Below are positions 1 to 6,948 of a stretch of 10,462 bases of DNA, piece by piece. Position 1 is the first letter of the stretch, and every line of letters starts with the position of its first letter. Both the position numbers and the translations under genes were made by a program. The notes beneath the pieces are model-generated. The model did not search any database. It was not told where the DNA came from and saw only the letters and a program-made list of their open reading frames with translations. Location of the stretch: positions 1-10,462 of the forward strand of contig JAYTOR010000036.1 in NCBI GenBank assembly GCA_043747685.1. The letters are read 5' to 3'. The DNA is from JANXUF01 sp043747685. Its GTDB lineage: Bacteria; Actinomycetota; Acidimicrobiia; Acidimicrobiales; Ilumatobacteraceae.

Positions 1-1313
1 GTCGGCACCAGGATCGGACCATCCGACCGCGCCACGACACGCTGCGGCGCTTCGAGGTCGAGCAGGATCACGCCGAGCGAGTAGGTCCGCATCGGTCCGA
101 CACCGTGCGTCAATACGAGCCATCCCGCTTCGGTCTCGATCGGCGACCCGCAGTTGCCGAGTTGCAAGACCTCCCACGGACGCTCGGGCACTTGAATCGT
201 TTCAGACGATGTCCAGCAGTGGATGTCGTCGGAGAAGGCGATCGAATTGGTCTCGCGATCGGACCGTGAGAGCGCAGCGTAGCGGCCACCGACCTGTCGC
301 GGGAACAGAGCAAACCCTTTGCCAGATGCGGCAGATCCGGCCATCGGTGTGGCGTCGAAGGTGCGGAAATCCGTCGTTTCGAGCATGTGCTGGCGGATGT
401 TCGCTCCGTCGTAGGCCGTGTAGCTTCCGTAGTAGACGGCGTCACCGGAGTCGCCGATGAAACGGACGAATCGTGCGTCCTCCATCCCGTGGCTCTCTGC
501 TGGTGCCTGCGGCCACAGCACTCGTTCGGAGAGCTCGGTGGAGGCGGAGAACTCGACCCGATACGAGGAGTTCCTCAGACTGCGCAGATTGGCGATCGTC
601 GTCGTCGTATGGCGGCGGGTGGCAACATCGCCTGCCAAGCTGGCGATCCTGGCATCGAGTTCGGCGTCGCTGAACCGCTCCGGCAGCGGATCGAGCACCC
701 ACGCAGCATTCTCATGATCATCGCCGAGCTCTTCGAGTTTGAGGTGGAACACCGACCGGTGATTTCGGCCTGGCGACGGAACAGCGGTCACTGGGAATCG
801 CCCGACTTCGTCCAATGTCACTACACCATCAGCCGAGACCCGTCCCGTTCTGAAGCCGATGCTCGATCGATGGCCTTCGCCGACGCAACGGACGCTGAGG
901 ACGAACGCCAACTCGCCGCTCGCGTCCTGCTGCGAATGCGGCACGATCGACGGGTTGCATACGGCTGCACCCTCGATCGAAAACTCGTGCGTGAAGCAGG
1001 CACCGAGCAACAACAGCGTCGCCTTCGACAGTGGCCGATCAACATCGATACGCGGGGTCACCAACGCGGCATGCTCGAGCAGCACATCGTGAAGCCGATG
1101 ATGGCGATCTCCGAACCGTTCGTCCACGCTCAGCATCGTTGCTTCGACCTCGTCCTCTGCCAGATCGAGAATCCTGTCGATGACGGGTCCAGCACGTGAA
1201 TCCCCCGGGCCTGCATCCTCGCGACCCGGCAGGAAGAATCTGATGATCACCCTGGTGTGGTCCGGCTGAATGTCGATGCCGGTCTCGGTGACGATCGCTG
1301 CGGGGATCTTCAT
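1..1313 (-). CDS. GH130 family glycosidase/phosphorylase, 3'-truncated by the window edge
   Basis: Glycoside hydrolase family 130 enzymes (PH1107-related fold, five-bladed beta-propeller) cleave or phosphorolyse beta-mannosides in the cytoplasm; the exact substrate here is unknown. The 437 visible residues match the long form of the family. An N-terminal extension of about 110 residues is followed by CNPSIVPHSQQ (119-129) and VGEGHRSSIGFRTG (144-157). Then come GMEDARFV (276-283, the conserved E-D-x-R active-site motif), GKGFALFP (331-338, Lys and phosphate/sugar-binding region) and GNCGSPIETEAGWLVLTHGV (386-405). The frame is open from the ATG to the window edge, so the C-terminus (probably about 50 residues) lies outside. 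The start is set by an ATGA overlap with the stop of the upstream six-hairpin gene; no Shine-Dalgarno is visible, so translation is probably coupled. It is the last visible gene of a GT4 / six-hairpin / GH130 operon. Family assignment is firm; substrate and direction (hydrolysis, phosphorolysis or synthesis) are not. Confidence 0.92.
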   Translation of the reverse strand, partial: MKIPAAIVTETGIDIQPDHTRVIIRFFLPGREDAGPGDSRAGPVIDRILDLAEDEVEATMLSVDERFGDRHHRLHDVLLEHAALVTPRIDVDRPLSKATLLLLGACFTHEFSIEGAAVCNPSIVPHSQQDASGELAFVLSVRCVGEGHRSSIGFRTGRVSADGVVTLDEVGRFPVTAVPSPGRNHRSVFHLKLEELGDDHENAAWVLDPLPERFSDAELDARIASLAGDVATRRHTTTTIANLRSLRNSSYRVEFSASTELSERVLWPQAPAESHGMEDARFVRFIGDSGDAVYYGSYTAYDGANIRQHMLETTDFRTFDATPMAGSAASGKGFALFPRQVGGRYAALSRSDRETNSIAFSDDIHCWTSSETIQVPERPWEVLQLGNCGSPIETEAGWLVLTHGVGPMRTYSLGVILLDLEAPQRVVARSDGPILVP

Positions 1314-2362
1314 ACGGGGGTGAACGATCGAGCCCGCTGCATCGTCGAGATCAACGCGAGCGTCGACTCGGCACCCTCGTTGAGATTGGCACCATGTGCC
1401 TGCAGGCCGTCGTAGCCGCCGCCGGAGATGTCGTCGTACATCACGACACCGGCGTCGTTGTCGCCGGTGAACCAGTCGGCTGCAGCCGAGATGCCTCTGG
1501 TCCAGGTTTCGTCTCCGGTCACGGAATAGGCGCGCCAGCAGGCATCGGCCATCGCCGCAACCTCGATCGGCTGCTGGTCGAACCCCGGAGCGCGATCCTC
1601 AGAATGACGATCCTCAAAATGACGATCCTCAGCATGACGACCTTCCGGACCCTCGCCGCCGATAGCGGTGACCGAGAGGTGTCCGGTTGCCATCTCTCGG
1701 GTCAGTAGCCACTCGAGCATCGTCAGCCCGCGATCGATGTCCGTCTGGCTGCCGAGCGCAGCACCTGCGGCGATGACCGCCTCGGCGAGTGCTGCATTCG
1801 CATATCGCAGCCGAGATTCCGGCCATGCCCACGTCCCGGCCCGAGGCGGTTCTATCGCTTCGAGCGCGTCCGTCAACACCTGCTTCGAACCGACATGGTC
1901 CGGAAAGGCGTTACGCACCTCGGCGGCACCGAGGGCGGCGAAGGCCAACGCTCTCGACCAGCGTGAACTCACCTGTATCCCTGTATCGAATCCACCCATA
2001 GCCTGCTGCCGTACCCCCGGGTCGGGATGCTGCGTTGCAGCGACGCCGAGTCCCCACAGGCTGCGACCCCAGCAGTCCTCGGTGGTCGCCACATCCGCCC
2101 ACATGCCGGCGTTGTCCATGCGATTGCGACTTCGGCCGGTGGCGTCCTGGGCGTCGAGGACGAAGTGCAGGGCGAGGCGGCTCAGCCGCAGGGCAAGTCC
2201 GGTATCGGGTTCGCGGGACGAGACGACGAGCATGCGGGCATTGTCGTCGGTGCAGCGGCCGTGCTCCCTACGGCGGACCGTGCCCCTGGCATGTTCGAAC
2301 AAACCGCGATGGTCGCAGAGACTGTCGAGGTGCTCGAGACCGAAGTCTGCCGTCGATCTCAT
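1310..2362 (-). CDS. six-hairpin-glycosidase-like protein of GT4/GH130 operons
   Basis: A 350-residue soluble protein of the type found between GT4 glycosyltransferases and GH130 enzymes, predicted by its helical hairpin pattern to fold as an (alpha/alpha) toroid. Databases often call such proteins glycosyltransferases by association; the activity is unproven. Conserved motifs seen: DHRGLFEHA (17-25), REHGRCTDDNARMLV (32-46), WAWPESRLRYANAALAEA in the centre, then FDQQPIEVAAMADACWRAY, TGDNDAGVVMYDDISGGGYDGL and NEGAESTLALIS near the C-terminus. I chose the ATG at 2362 because it overlaps the upstream glycosyltransferase stop as ATGA. An in-frame start 99 bases further upstream (2461) would overlap that gene heavily and adds residues unlike the family. 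The stop overlaps the GH130 start in the same way. Odd point: just before the FDQQP motif a loop is expanded by three copies of a five-residue R/H/E/D repeat. The family match is good; the biochemical role is inferred only from neighbours. Confidence 0.85.
   Translation of the reverse strand: MRSTADFGLEHLDSLCDHRGLFEHARGTVRRREHGRCTDDNARMLVVSSREPDTGLALRLSRLALHFVLDAQDATGRSRNRMDNAGMWADVATTEDCWGRSLWGLGVAATQHPDPGVRQQAMGGFDTGIQVSSRWSRALAFAALGAAEVRNAFPDHVGSKQVLTDALEAIEPPRAGTWAWPESRLRYANAALAEAVIAAGAALGSQTDIDRGLTMLEWLLTREMATGHLSVTAIGGEGPEGRHAEDRHFEDRHSEDRAPGFDQQPIEVAAMADACWRAYSVTGDETWTRGISAAADWFTGDNDAGVVMYDDISGGGYDGLQAHGANLNEGAESTLALISTMQRARSFTPV
1594..1638. repeat. three tandem 15-bp units inside the six-hairpin gene
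   Basis: Three consecutive 15-base copies (gatcctcaRMatgac type, with one or two substitutions) lie at 1594-1608, 1609-1623 and 1624-1638. They are in frame and encode RHAEDRHFEDRHSED on the minus strand, a charged loop immediately before the conserved FDQQPIE motif. The unit length is a multiple of three, so copy-number change would not break the gene. Confidence 0.9.
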
Positions 2363-3537
2363 ATCGCGACCGATTCCGTCGAATCGATCAGATGGTCCGA
2401 GAGTCGAACATAGTGTTGGGCGACCGCCGACCAGCGCAGCGACGGAGCGATGAGACGGCATTCGACCTCCATCGACGCCAGGCGGACTGCGTCGGTCATG
2501 ACCACGCGAATCGCGTCGGCGAGCGCTCGGGCGTCGCCATGGGCGACGACGATGCCTGCACCGCCGCTGAGCAGTTCGACCGCATGGGGGAAGGCGGTGG
2601 CAATGACCGGACGACCGGCGGCGATGGCGTCGACAAGGACGCCAGACGTGACCTGATCACGGGAGTCGTACGGCAAGATGATCGCCGTCGCCGAGGCGAC
2701 GAACCTCGTCAACTGGCCGAGGTCGCGATACGTGTCGTCGAAGTCGACCCACTGCGCAACACCCAACGCCTCGGCGCGATCGAAGAGCGACTGTCGATAG
2801 CGGTCGCCTTCTTTGGCGAACACTTTTGGATGTGTCACCCCGGCAATCGTATACCGAGGGCGGACCGGGAGATCGGTGAGCATCGCCAACGCGTCGATGA
2901 CGTGTTCGATGCCCTTGCCGGGTCCCAGCAGGCCCCACGTGAGCAATTGAGGGCGTTCGCCCTCGGTGAGGTCGACGTCCTTCAGTCGTTCCAACGACGG
3001 AGTGGACGCACCGTGCGGGATCGTCACCACCTTCGACGGGTCGATGGCGTAGGCCATCAGCCGTTGATGGGCCATATCGCTCATCACCACCACTCGATCT
3101 GCGCGCTCACCGATGTCGACCAACACCGAGCGCTGATGGGCTGTCGGCCGCAGCGGAACCGTGTGGAGGACCACGACGGTCGACGTAGCGACGGCATCGA
3201 GCAGATCGAGGACCTCGTCACCGTCCACACCGCCGAAAATGCCGTATTCGTGCTGAATGATCGCAACGTCGCAGAGCGACAGCAGCGCAGCAGCAGAGCA
3301 GATCGATTCCGGAACCCCGTGCAAGAGTTCACCGACAACTGGTGCGACGATGGGATCGGTCTCGTCGCCGTCGTTGATGCGAACGATGTCGACGCGGTTA
3401 CCCGCCCGCCGGAGTTCATTACCGAGCGCTGCGGCAAACGTCGCCAATCCACAGAGCTTTGGCGGATAGGTGCTGAGGATTCCGATCCGACGATGTGTTG
3501 GCTGGACCGCTGAATGACCGTGGGGGCCGGCAGGCAT
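2359..3537 (-). CDS. GT4-family glycosyltransferase (GT-B fold), first gene of the GH130 operon
   Basis: A retaining, nucleotide-sugar-dependent glycosyltransferase of 392 residues, predicted cytoplasmic. The N-terminal acceptor domain opens with RIGILSTYPPKLCGLATFAAA (about 17-37). The donor domain begins near IPHGASTP and TWGLLGPGKGIEHVIDAL. The C-terminal donor-site region contains ILPYDSRDQVTSGVLVDAIA and GRPVIATAFPHAVELL, a form typical of the GT4 enzymes that sit beside GH130 genes. Two adjacent ATG codons occur (3540, 3537). I prefer 3537 because AAGGAG at 3543-3548 is then five bases away, but two bases from the other. The frame stays open upstream to 3660, but those residues are Arg/Pro-rich and not family-like, and a -10-like box falls inside that stretch. 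The stop overlaps the next gene as ATGA. Donor and acceptor sugars cannot be read from the sequence; mannose is an inference from the GH130 partner. Confidence 0.92.
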   Translation of the reverse strand: MPAGPHGHSAVQPTHRRIGILSTYPPKLCGLATFAAALGNELRRAGNRVDIVRINDGDETDPIVAPVVGELLHGVPESICSAAALLSLCDVAIIQHEYGIFGGVDGDEVLDLLDAVATSTVVVLHTVPLRPTAHQRSVLVDIGERADRVVVMSDMAHQRLMAYAIDPSKVVTIPHGASTPSLERLKDVDLTEGERPQLLTWGLLGPGKGIEHVIDALAMLTDLPVRPRYTIAGVTHPKVFAKEGDRYRQSLFDRAEALGVAQWVDFDDTYRDLGQLTRFVASATAIILPYDSRDQVTSGVLVDAIAAGRPVIATAFPHAVELLSGGAGIVVAHGDARALADAIRVVMTDAVRLASMEVECRLIAPSLRWSAVAQHYVRLSDHLIDSTESVAI

Positions 3538-3542
3538 CATGA

Positions 3543-3548
3543 CTCCTT
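3543..3548 (-). promoter_or_regulatory. ribosome binding site deciding the GT4 start
   Basis: The minus strand reads AAGGAG here, followed by TCATGATG. The spacing of five bases favours the second ATG (3537) over the first (3540). Confidence 0.7.
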
Positions 3549-3623
3549 CGAGTCGAGCAGGTCGAGGCGTCGAGCCTGCACGGGGCGGCAGCGCTAACGG
3601 CAATCCTGCCCAAACGAGGCGAC

Positions 3624-3649
3624 TCTTCCTGGGAAGAACCCTTATTCTA
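3624..3649 (-). promoter_or_regulatory. candidate promoter and operator of the GT4/six-hairpin/GH130 operon
   Basis: On the minus strand a TAGAAT hexamer (3649-3644) matches the sigma-70-type -10 pattern TANNNT. I see no convincing -35 box at 16-18 bases. Starting about seven bases downstream, near the expected transcription start, is a perfect inverted repeat TCTTCC-tg-GGAAGA (3624-3637). A palindrome at +1 is a common position for a repressor operator. This is the only intergenic gap (3538-3702) in front of the three coupled genes, so the operon probably has its own control here. It is a pattern match only; no regulator is identified. Confidence 0.4.
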
Positions 3650-3702
3650 CCCTTCGGCACTCGGCGACCGTCCGAACCCGGCGCGTCCGATGCGTCACGT
3701 CG

Positions 3703-4818
3703 TTAGTGTCGCGCTGACGTCGACGGGCCTCGACGTGCGTCGAGCACCGTGCGGTAGACGGCTTCGTAACACTCGATCATCGTCGCCACGCTGAAGCGTC
3801 GGGCGGCAACGGCACGTATCGCCTGACGATCGAGACCAGCGCACCGTTCGACGGCACGGACGGCGGCATCGATGCCCCCGACAACGAAACCGGTCGATCC
3901 GTCGTCGATCAGTTCCGCCATCGAGCCGCGACCGAAGGCGACCACCGGCGTCCCACACGCCATCGCCTCGACCACGCTGTAACCGAAGGGTTCCTCGAAG
4001 TCGATGAGGTGCAGCAGTGCATGAGCCTCACCGAGCACCGCCGCCCGGCGGTCAGCACCGATGGGCCCGACGTAGCTGACACTGTCGCCATCCAGATGAG
4101 GTGCGACCTGCTCACGGAAATATCGTTCGTCTTGGATGATGCCGGCGATCACCAGTCGCCGTCCGCAACGCCTGGCGACCTCGATCGCCTGGGCTGTGCC
4201 CTTGTCCGGATGTATTCGCCCGAAAAACAACAGGTGTCCGCTGGGAGCGGGGTGCACGGCGAACGAACCGATGTCGATGCCGTGATGGATCGTCGCCGCA
4301 TAGTGCAGTCTCGGATCGCGGTTCGAGTCGCTGATGGCGACGTAGGTCGTCGAATCGTCGTACCGCTCGTAGACAGGAACGATCTGCTCGGAGGAGAACC
4401 CGTGGATCGTCGTGACGACCGGCGTATCGACGAGACTGCTGTACGTCAGCGGCAGGAAATCGAACCCGTTGTGGATGATGTCGAAGTCGGCTGCGTGTTC
4501 AAACAGGTTGGCGATGTGCGTGCACTCTGCGACCTTGGTGTCGACGCCAGCAACGTCGGACCATCCACGCGCGGCGGTGCTTCGTAGCGTTGCCGTTGTC
4601 GACGAATCGCCCGTCGCGAACAATGTCACCTGATGACCGTTGGCAACGAGCCCGTCGGCGAGCAGCGAAGCGAACAACTCCCACGGTCCGTAGTGCAGCG
4701 GCGGGGTTCGCCAGGCAATCGGCGAAAGCACGGCGATCCGTAAAGAGACATGAGCACCCGATCTTTTGGCAACCTCCGGCTCGGCACCCAGCAGCTCGGC
4801 AACCCGTTGTTCGGACAC
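3703..4818 (-). CDS. GT4-family glycosyltransferase (GT-B fold), second copy
   Basis: A 371-residue retaining glycosyltransferase, clearly distinct from the other GT4 in this window. The acceptor domain starts at LRIAVLSPIAWRTPPLHYGP (26-45, glycine-poor variant) and includes HNGFDFLPL and TTIHGFSSEQIVPVYERY. The donor domain starts near GHLLFFGRIHPDKGTAQAIE (194-213). The GT4 E-x7-E motif is E276-E284 in EPFGYSVVEAMACGTPVVAF. The start is uncertain. The GTG at 4818 has no clear Shine-Dalgarno and adds about 25 residues before the family start. A nearby ATG (4751) is out of frame by one base and would give the expected short N-terminus if one T were missing from a TTT run. The gene lies 165 bp upstream of the GH130 operon in the same direction and may be co-regulated. 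Soluble, no membrane segment; substrate not deducible. Confidence 0.9.
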   Translation of the reverse strand: MSEQRVAELLGAEPEVAKRSGAHVSLRIAVLSPIAWRTPPLHYGPWELFASLLADGLVANGHQVTLFATGDSSTTATLRSTAARGWSDVAGVDTKVAECTHIANLFEHAADFDIIHNGFDFLPLTYSSLVDTPVVTTIHGFSSEQIVPVYERYDDSTTYVAISDSNRDPRLHYAATIHHGIDIGSFAVHPAPSGHLLFFGRIHPDKGTAQAIEVARRCGRRLVIAGIIQDERYFREQVAPHLDGDSVSYVGPIGADRRAAVLGEAHALLHLIDFEEPFGYSVVEAMACGTPVVAFGRGSMAELIDDGSTGFVVGGIDAAVRAVERCAGLDRQAIRAVAARRFSVATMIECYEAVYRTVLDARRGPSTSARH

Positions 4819-4937
4819 GTACGCAATGGTACGACCATCGTCGCAACACAGCTGAAAGAACCGAGAATGGCGCTTTCCGTGCTAGAGAGCCAAGCCTTTA
4901 CCGGACCACGGTGCGCCACCGATCAAGGAAGTCGCCG
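4819..4937. promoter_or_regulatory. divergent intergenic region between GT4 and GT2 genes
   Basis: This 119-bp gap must contain the promoters of the leftward GT4 and the rightward GT2 gene. An inverted repeat CGTAC-N6-GTACG (4818-4833) overlaps the GT4 start codon. On the minus strand TTGGCT and CATTCT are 18 bases apart, a weak -35/-10 pair. On the plus strand AAGGAA (4925-4930), seven bases before the ATG at 4938, is the ribosome binding site of the GT2 gene. The functional role is inferred from the layout. Confidence 0.4.
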
Positions 4938-5572
4938 ATGCCGATCTATTCGATACTCGTTCTCGTACACAACGAGGAAGAGGTTCTATCGCATCTCTTC
5001 GAGGCCCTCTATTCTTTATCTCACCGGCTCGACGGCACCGTCGAATTCGTCTTCGTCGACGACGGCAGCACCGACGACAGTCGGCGCATCCTCGGCGAGC
5101 AGGCAGCCCGAGACGCCCGCTGCAGAATCGTTCGGCTCTCACGTAACTTCGGTCATCAGGTGGCCGTCACCGCCGGACTGGACACGGCCAAAGGCGACGC
5201 AGTCGTCATCATTGATGCCGATCTGCAGGACCCACCTGCAGTCGTACTCGACATGGCCCGCCGCTGGCGCGGGGGTACGACGTCGTCTACGGCCAGCGCG
5301 TCGATCGTGACGAGGACACCCGCTTCAAGCGCATGTCGGCTGGACTCTCCTACAAGCTCGTGAAGCGTATGTCGAGTGTCGACATCCCAGAACAGGTGGG
5401 CTGCCGGGCCGGCGACACCGACACTAATTTCGCTGGTCGCAGAAAATACAAGGAGATTGTTCAGCTGCAGATGGAGGGTCGATTGCGCTATTTTTCGATT
5501 TCTATGCAGAGGCTGGCGAGCGCTGCGCCGCATCAGTCGAATGACCGGAGCGACGTTGGCGGCAGGCGATGA
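4938..5572 (+). pseudogene. DPM1/GtrB-type GT2 glycosyltransferase, frameshifted and internally deleted
   Basis: Intact relatives transfer a sugar from a nucleotide donor to a polyprenyl phosphate at the inner membrane face. The N-terminal GT-A domain is clear: ILVLVHNEEEVL, FVFVDDGSTDDSRRIL, RLSRNFGHQVAVTAGLD and VVIIDADLQDPP (DAD/DPP donor and metal site). The frame breaks at the G run 5271-5275 and stops at 5363 (141 residues). Adding one G restores the family sequence YDVVYGQRVDRDEDTRFKR...SSVDIPEQVG up to about 5400. There the expected D-F-R-L-M segment and about 50 residues are absent. The text resumes with FAGRRKYKEIV and RYFSISMQRLAS, which resemble the family's AGxTKY and FSxxPLRLA motifs, and ends at TGA 5572 without the usual two C-terminal membrane helices. 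The stretch 5405-5515 is noticeably less GC-rich. It starts at ATG 4938 with AAGGAA seven bases before it. Most likely inactive, unless assembly errors explain the damage. Confidence 0.82.
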
Positions 5573-5581
5573 CAGGCGGCC

Positions 5582-6139
5582 TCACGACACTCGACGGATA
5601 CGCACGACAAAACCGCCAGTCTCTGGCGGCTCCTGAGCGTCCATCGGGCCCAGACGCGGCGTCAGCGCCGCCGCGCCACCCGTTCTGCACGAACCGCATC
5701 CGTTGCTGTATCGTTCGGAACGTTCTGGACAACCGAAGCCCGCTGTTGCGCGACAGCCGCCGATGCAGCCTTCGCCACGGCCAGTCGGTTTCATGAACCA
5801 CGAGCTGGTTTGGACGATGACGAGCAGGTACAGAGTGATGATTCCCCACATCACCGCGCCCGGACGCCATGTGGACGCCATCGGGATGAAAAGTTGCTTT
5901 GCGCCGAAGTGGACGAAATTGTCTGCCCACAGCGAGACCGGGTGCACGCCAGTGAAAACCAGCCCGAGCGTGCCGAGATGTCGATGGAGGTCGAGCATCC
6001 ATGCGGCCATTCCTCGACGACGGATCATTCTGGCGGTGATCGCCAATCCCCAGCAGATGCCCGTCGCAAGGATCAACCACAGGATCAGGCCGCTCGCGCG
6101 TGAGGCGTACCACCAGAACTTGTTGTTCAGTGCGAGCAT
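5582..6139 (-). pseudogene. ferric-reductase-like transmembrane haem protein, truncated
   Basis: Family members are inner-membrane cytochrome b proteins (ferric reductase-like transmembrane domain) that pass electrons through haem to extracytoplasmic flavoproteins. The first 117 residues match well. NNKFWWYASRASGLILWL opens helix 1 (about 14-35). DLHRHLGTLGLVFTGVHPVS (50-69) is helix 2 with candidate haem ligands H52/H54 and H66. A conserved FGAKQLFIPMASTWRP linker follows, then helix 3 (95-116). After K117 (about 5790) the family sequence stops: the later helices with the second pair of haem histidines are missing. The open frame runs to a stop at 5582 through non-family residues. In another frame a plausible native tail, VVQNVPNDTATDAVRAERVA, ends at TGA 5662, which suggests that a middle block was deleted. 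The ATG overlaps the ApbE stop as TGATG. Without the second haem ligand pair a working protein is unlikely. Confidence 0.78.
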
Positions 6140-6948
6140 CACGCGACCGGTTCCGCGCGGCCTGCAGACCGGTGGCCGATCCGCTGTGCTTCGAGTTCCG
6201 AGCCGACCGGCTGTTCGTAGGTGAGCGTGACCGTCGGACGTGCCGATGCCGGTTTTGTCATCGCCGGAGCCCACTCGGTGGCCGTGCACGAGCGGTCGTT
6301 GCCGATGATCCAACCGCCGATCCCTGCGGCGTCGAGCATCCGCCTCCCGGCGACCCGTCCAGCGATCAGCGCTGCCTTGGCGAACCCTTCCCCCAACCAC
6401 GCTTGTGGCGCTGTGACGACAACCGCGGGCACACCCGTACCCGCCGGCATGCCAGTCCGAGGGTCGATGAGGTGGTGCATCGTGCGCCCATCACGGGTCC
6501 AATTACGAAACTCCGTCGTGCTCGTCACGATCGACGCATCGGCGGTGAGTACGCGACCGAGGTGTCGAGAGCAGTCGTGCGGATCGTCGACTGGAATGCT
6601 CCATCCGCCGTCCTCCGGTACGCCGCCTGCAACACGGATGTCTCCACCGAGGCTGACACAGGCCGAAACGGCACCACGCCGGATCAGCCCCGGTAGCGAC
6701 GACATCGGCGGCACGTCCCTTACCGACACCGCCGAGATCGATGGCCGTGCCGAGTGGCAATCGAATCCGTTCTCTGTCGCGCTCGATGCCGACGACGCCG
6801 GGGCTTCGTGCTGGAGCTGGAAGAGGCCCGATCTGCTGGAGGTCGAGCCCGCTGAACGGTCGGGCGTCGCCAGACCGGAGGCCAGGATCCGTGCAGCGGC
6901 CGCCGGTTTGCGCCGCTTCCTTGTCGGCCGCGAGCCGGGAACCTCCAT
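6139..6948 (-). pseudogene. apbE: ApbE-type FAD:protein FMN transferase, N-terminal deletion and frameshift
   Basis: ApbE attaches FMN covalently to Ser/Thr of extracytoplasmic electron-transfer proteins. The C-terminal half is clean from about 6690: CVSLGGDIRVAGG, then STTEFRNW, HHLIDPRTGMPAG and VVVTAPQAWLGEGFAKAALI (the W-x-x-E-x-x-A-K variant of the metal-site region). The preceding part is in another frame, where RIRLPLGTAIDLGGVGKGRA supplies the conserved GGxGKG motif. Deleting one G in the run 6688-6691 joins the two frames as VVATG-LIRRGAVSACVSLGG. Further upstream only LAADKEAAQTGGR (the family's TGGRFDP region, itself disturbed) is present. About 80 N-terminal residues, including the MGT motif and the S-E-x-S region, are not found, and no signal peptide is seen. 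The ATG at 6948 overlaps the stop of the preceding gene as TGATG, and the stop overlaps the ferric-reductase start likewise. Operon logic is strong; activity is doubtful. Confidence 0.78.

Noticed and set aside
387..1199. A plus-strand open frame of 270 codons opposite GH130
   Set aside because: The minus strand is one unbroken GH130 frame with several family motifs; the plus frame has no recognisable features.
2035..3513. A long plus-strand open frame (492 codons) antisense to the GT4 and six-hairpin genes
   Set aside because: Its translation is Arg/Asp-rich with no domain pattern, and the opposite strand encodes clear GT4 and six-hairpin motifs with coupled junctions. It is an antisense shadow of GC-rich coding sequence.
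5271..5276. Programmed -1 frameshift at GGGGGT in the GT2 gene
   Set aside because: A -1 slip would restore the frame, but the gene downstream also lacks a conserved block and its membrane helices, and neighbouring genes have similar indels, so decay or sequence error is simpler.
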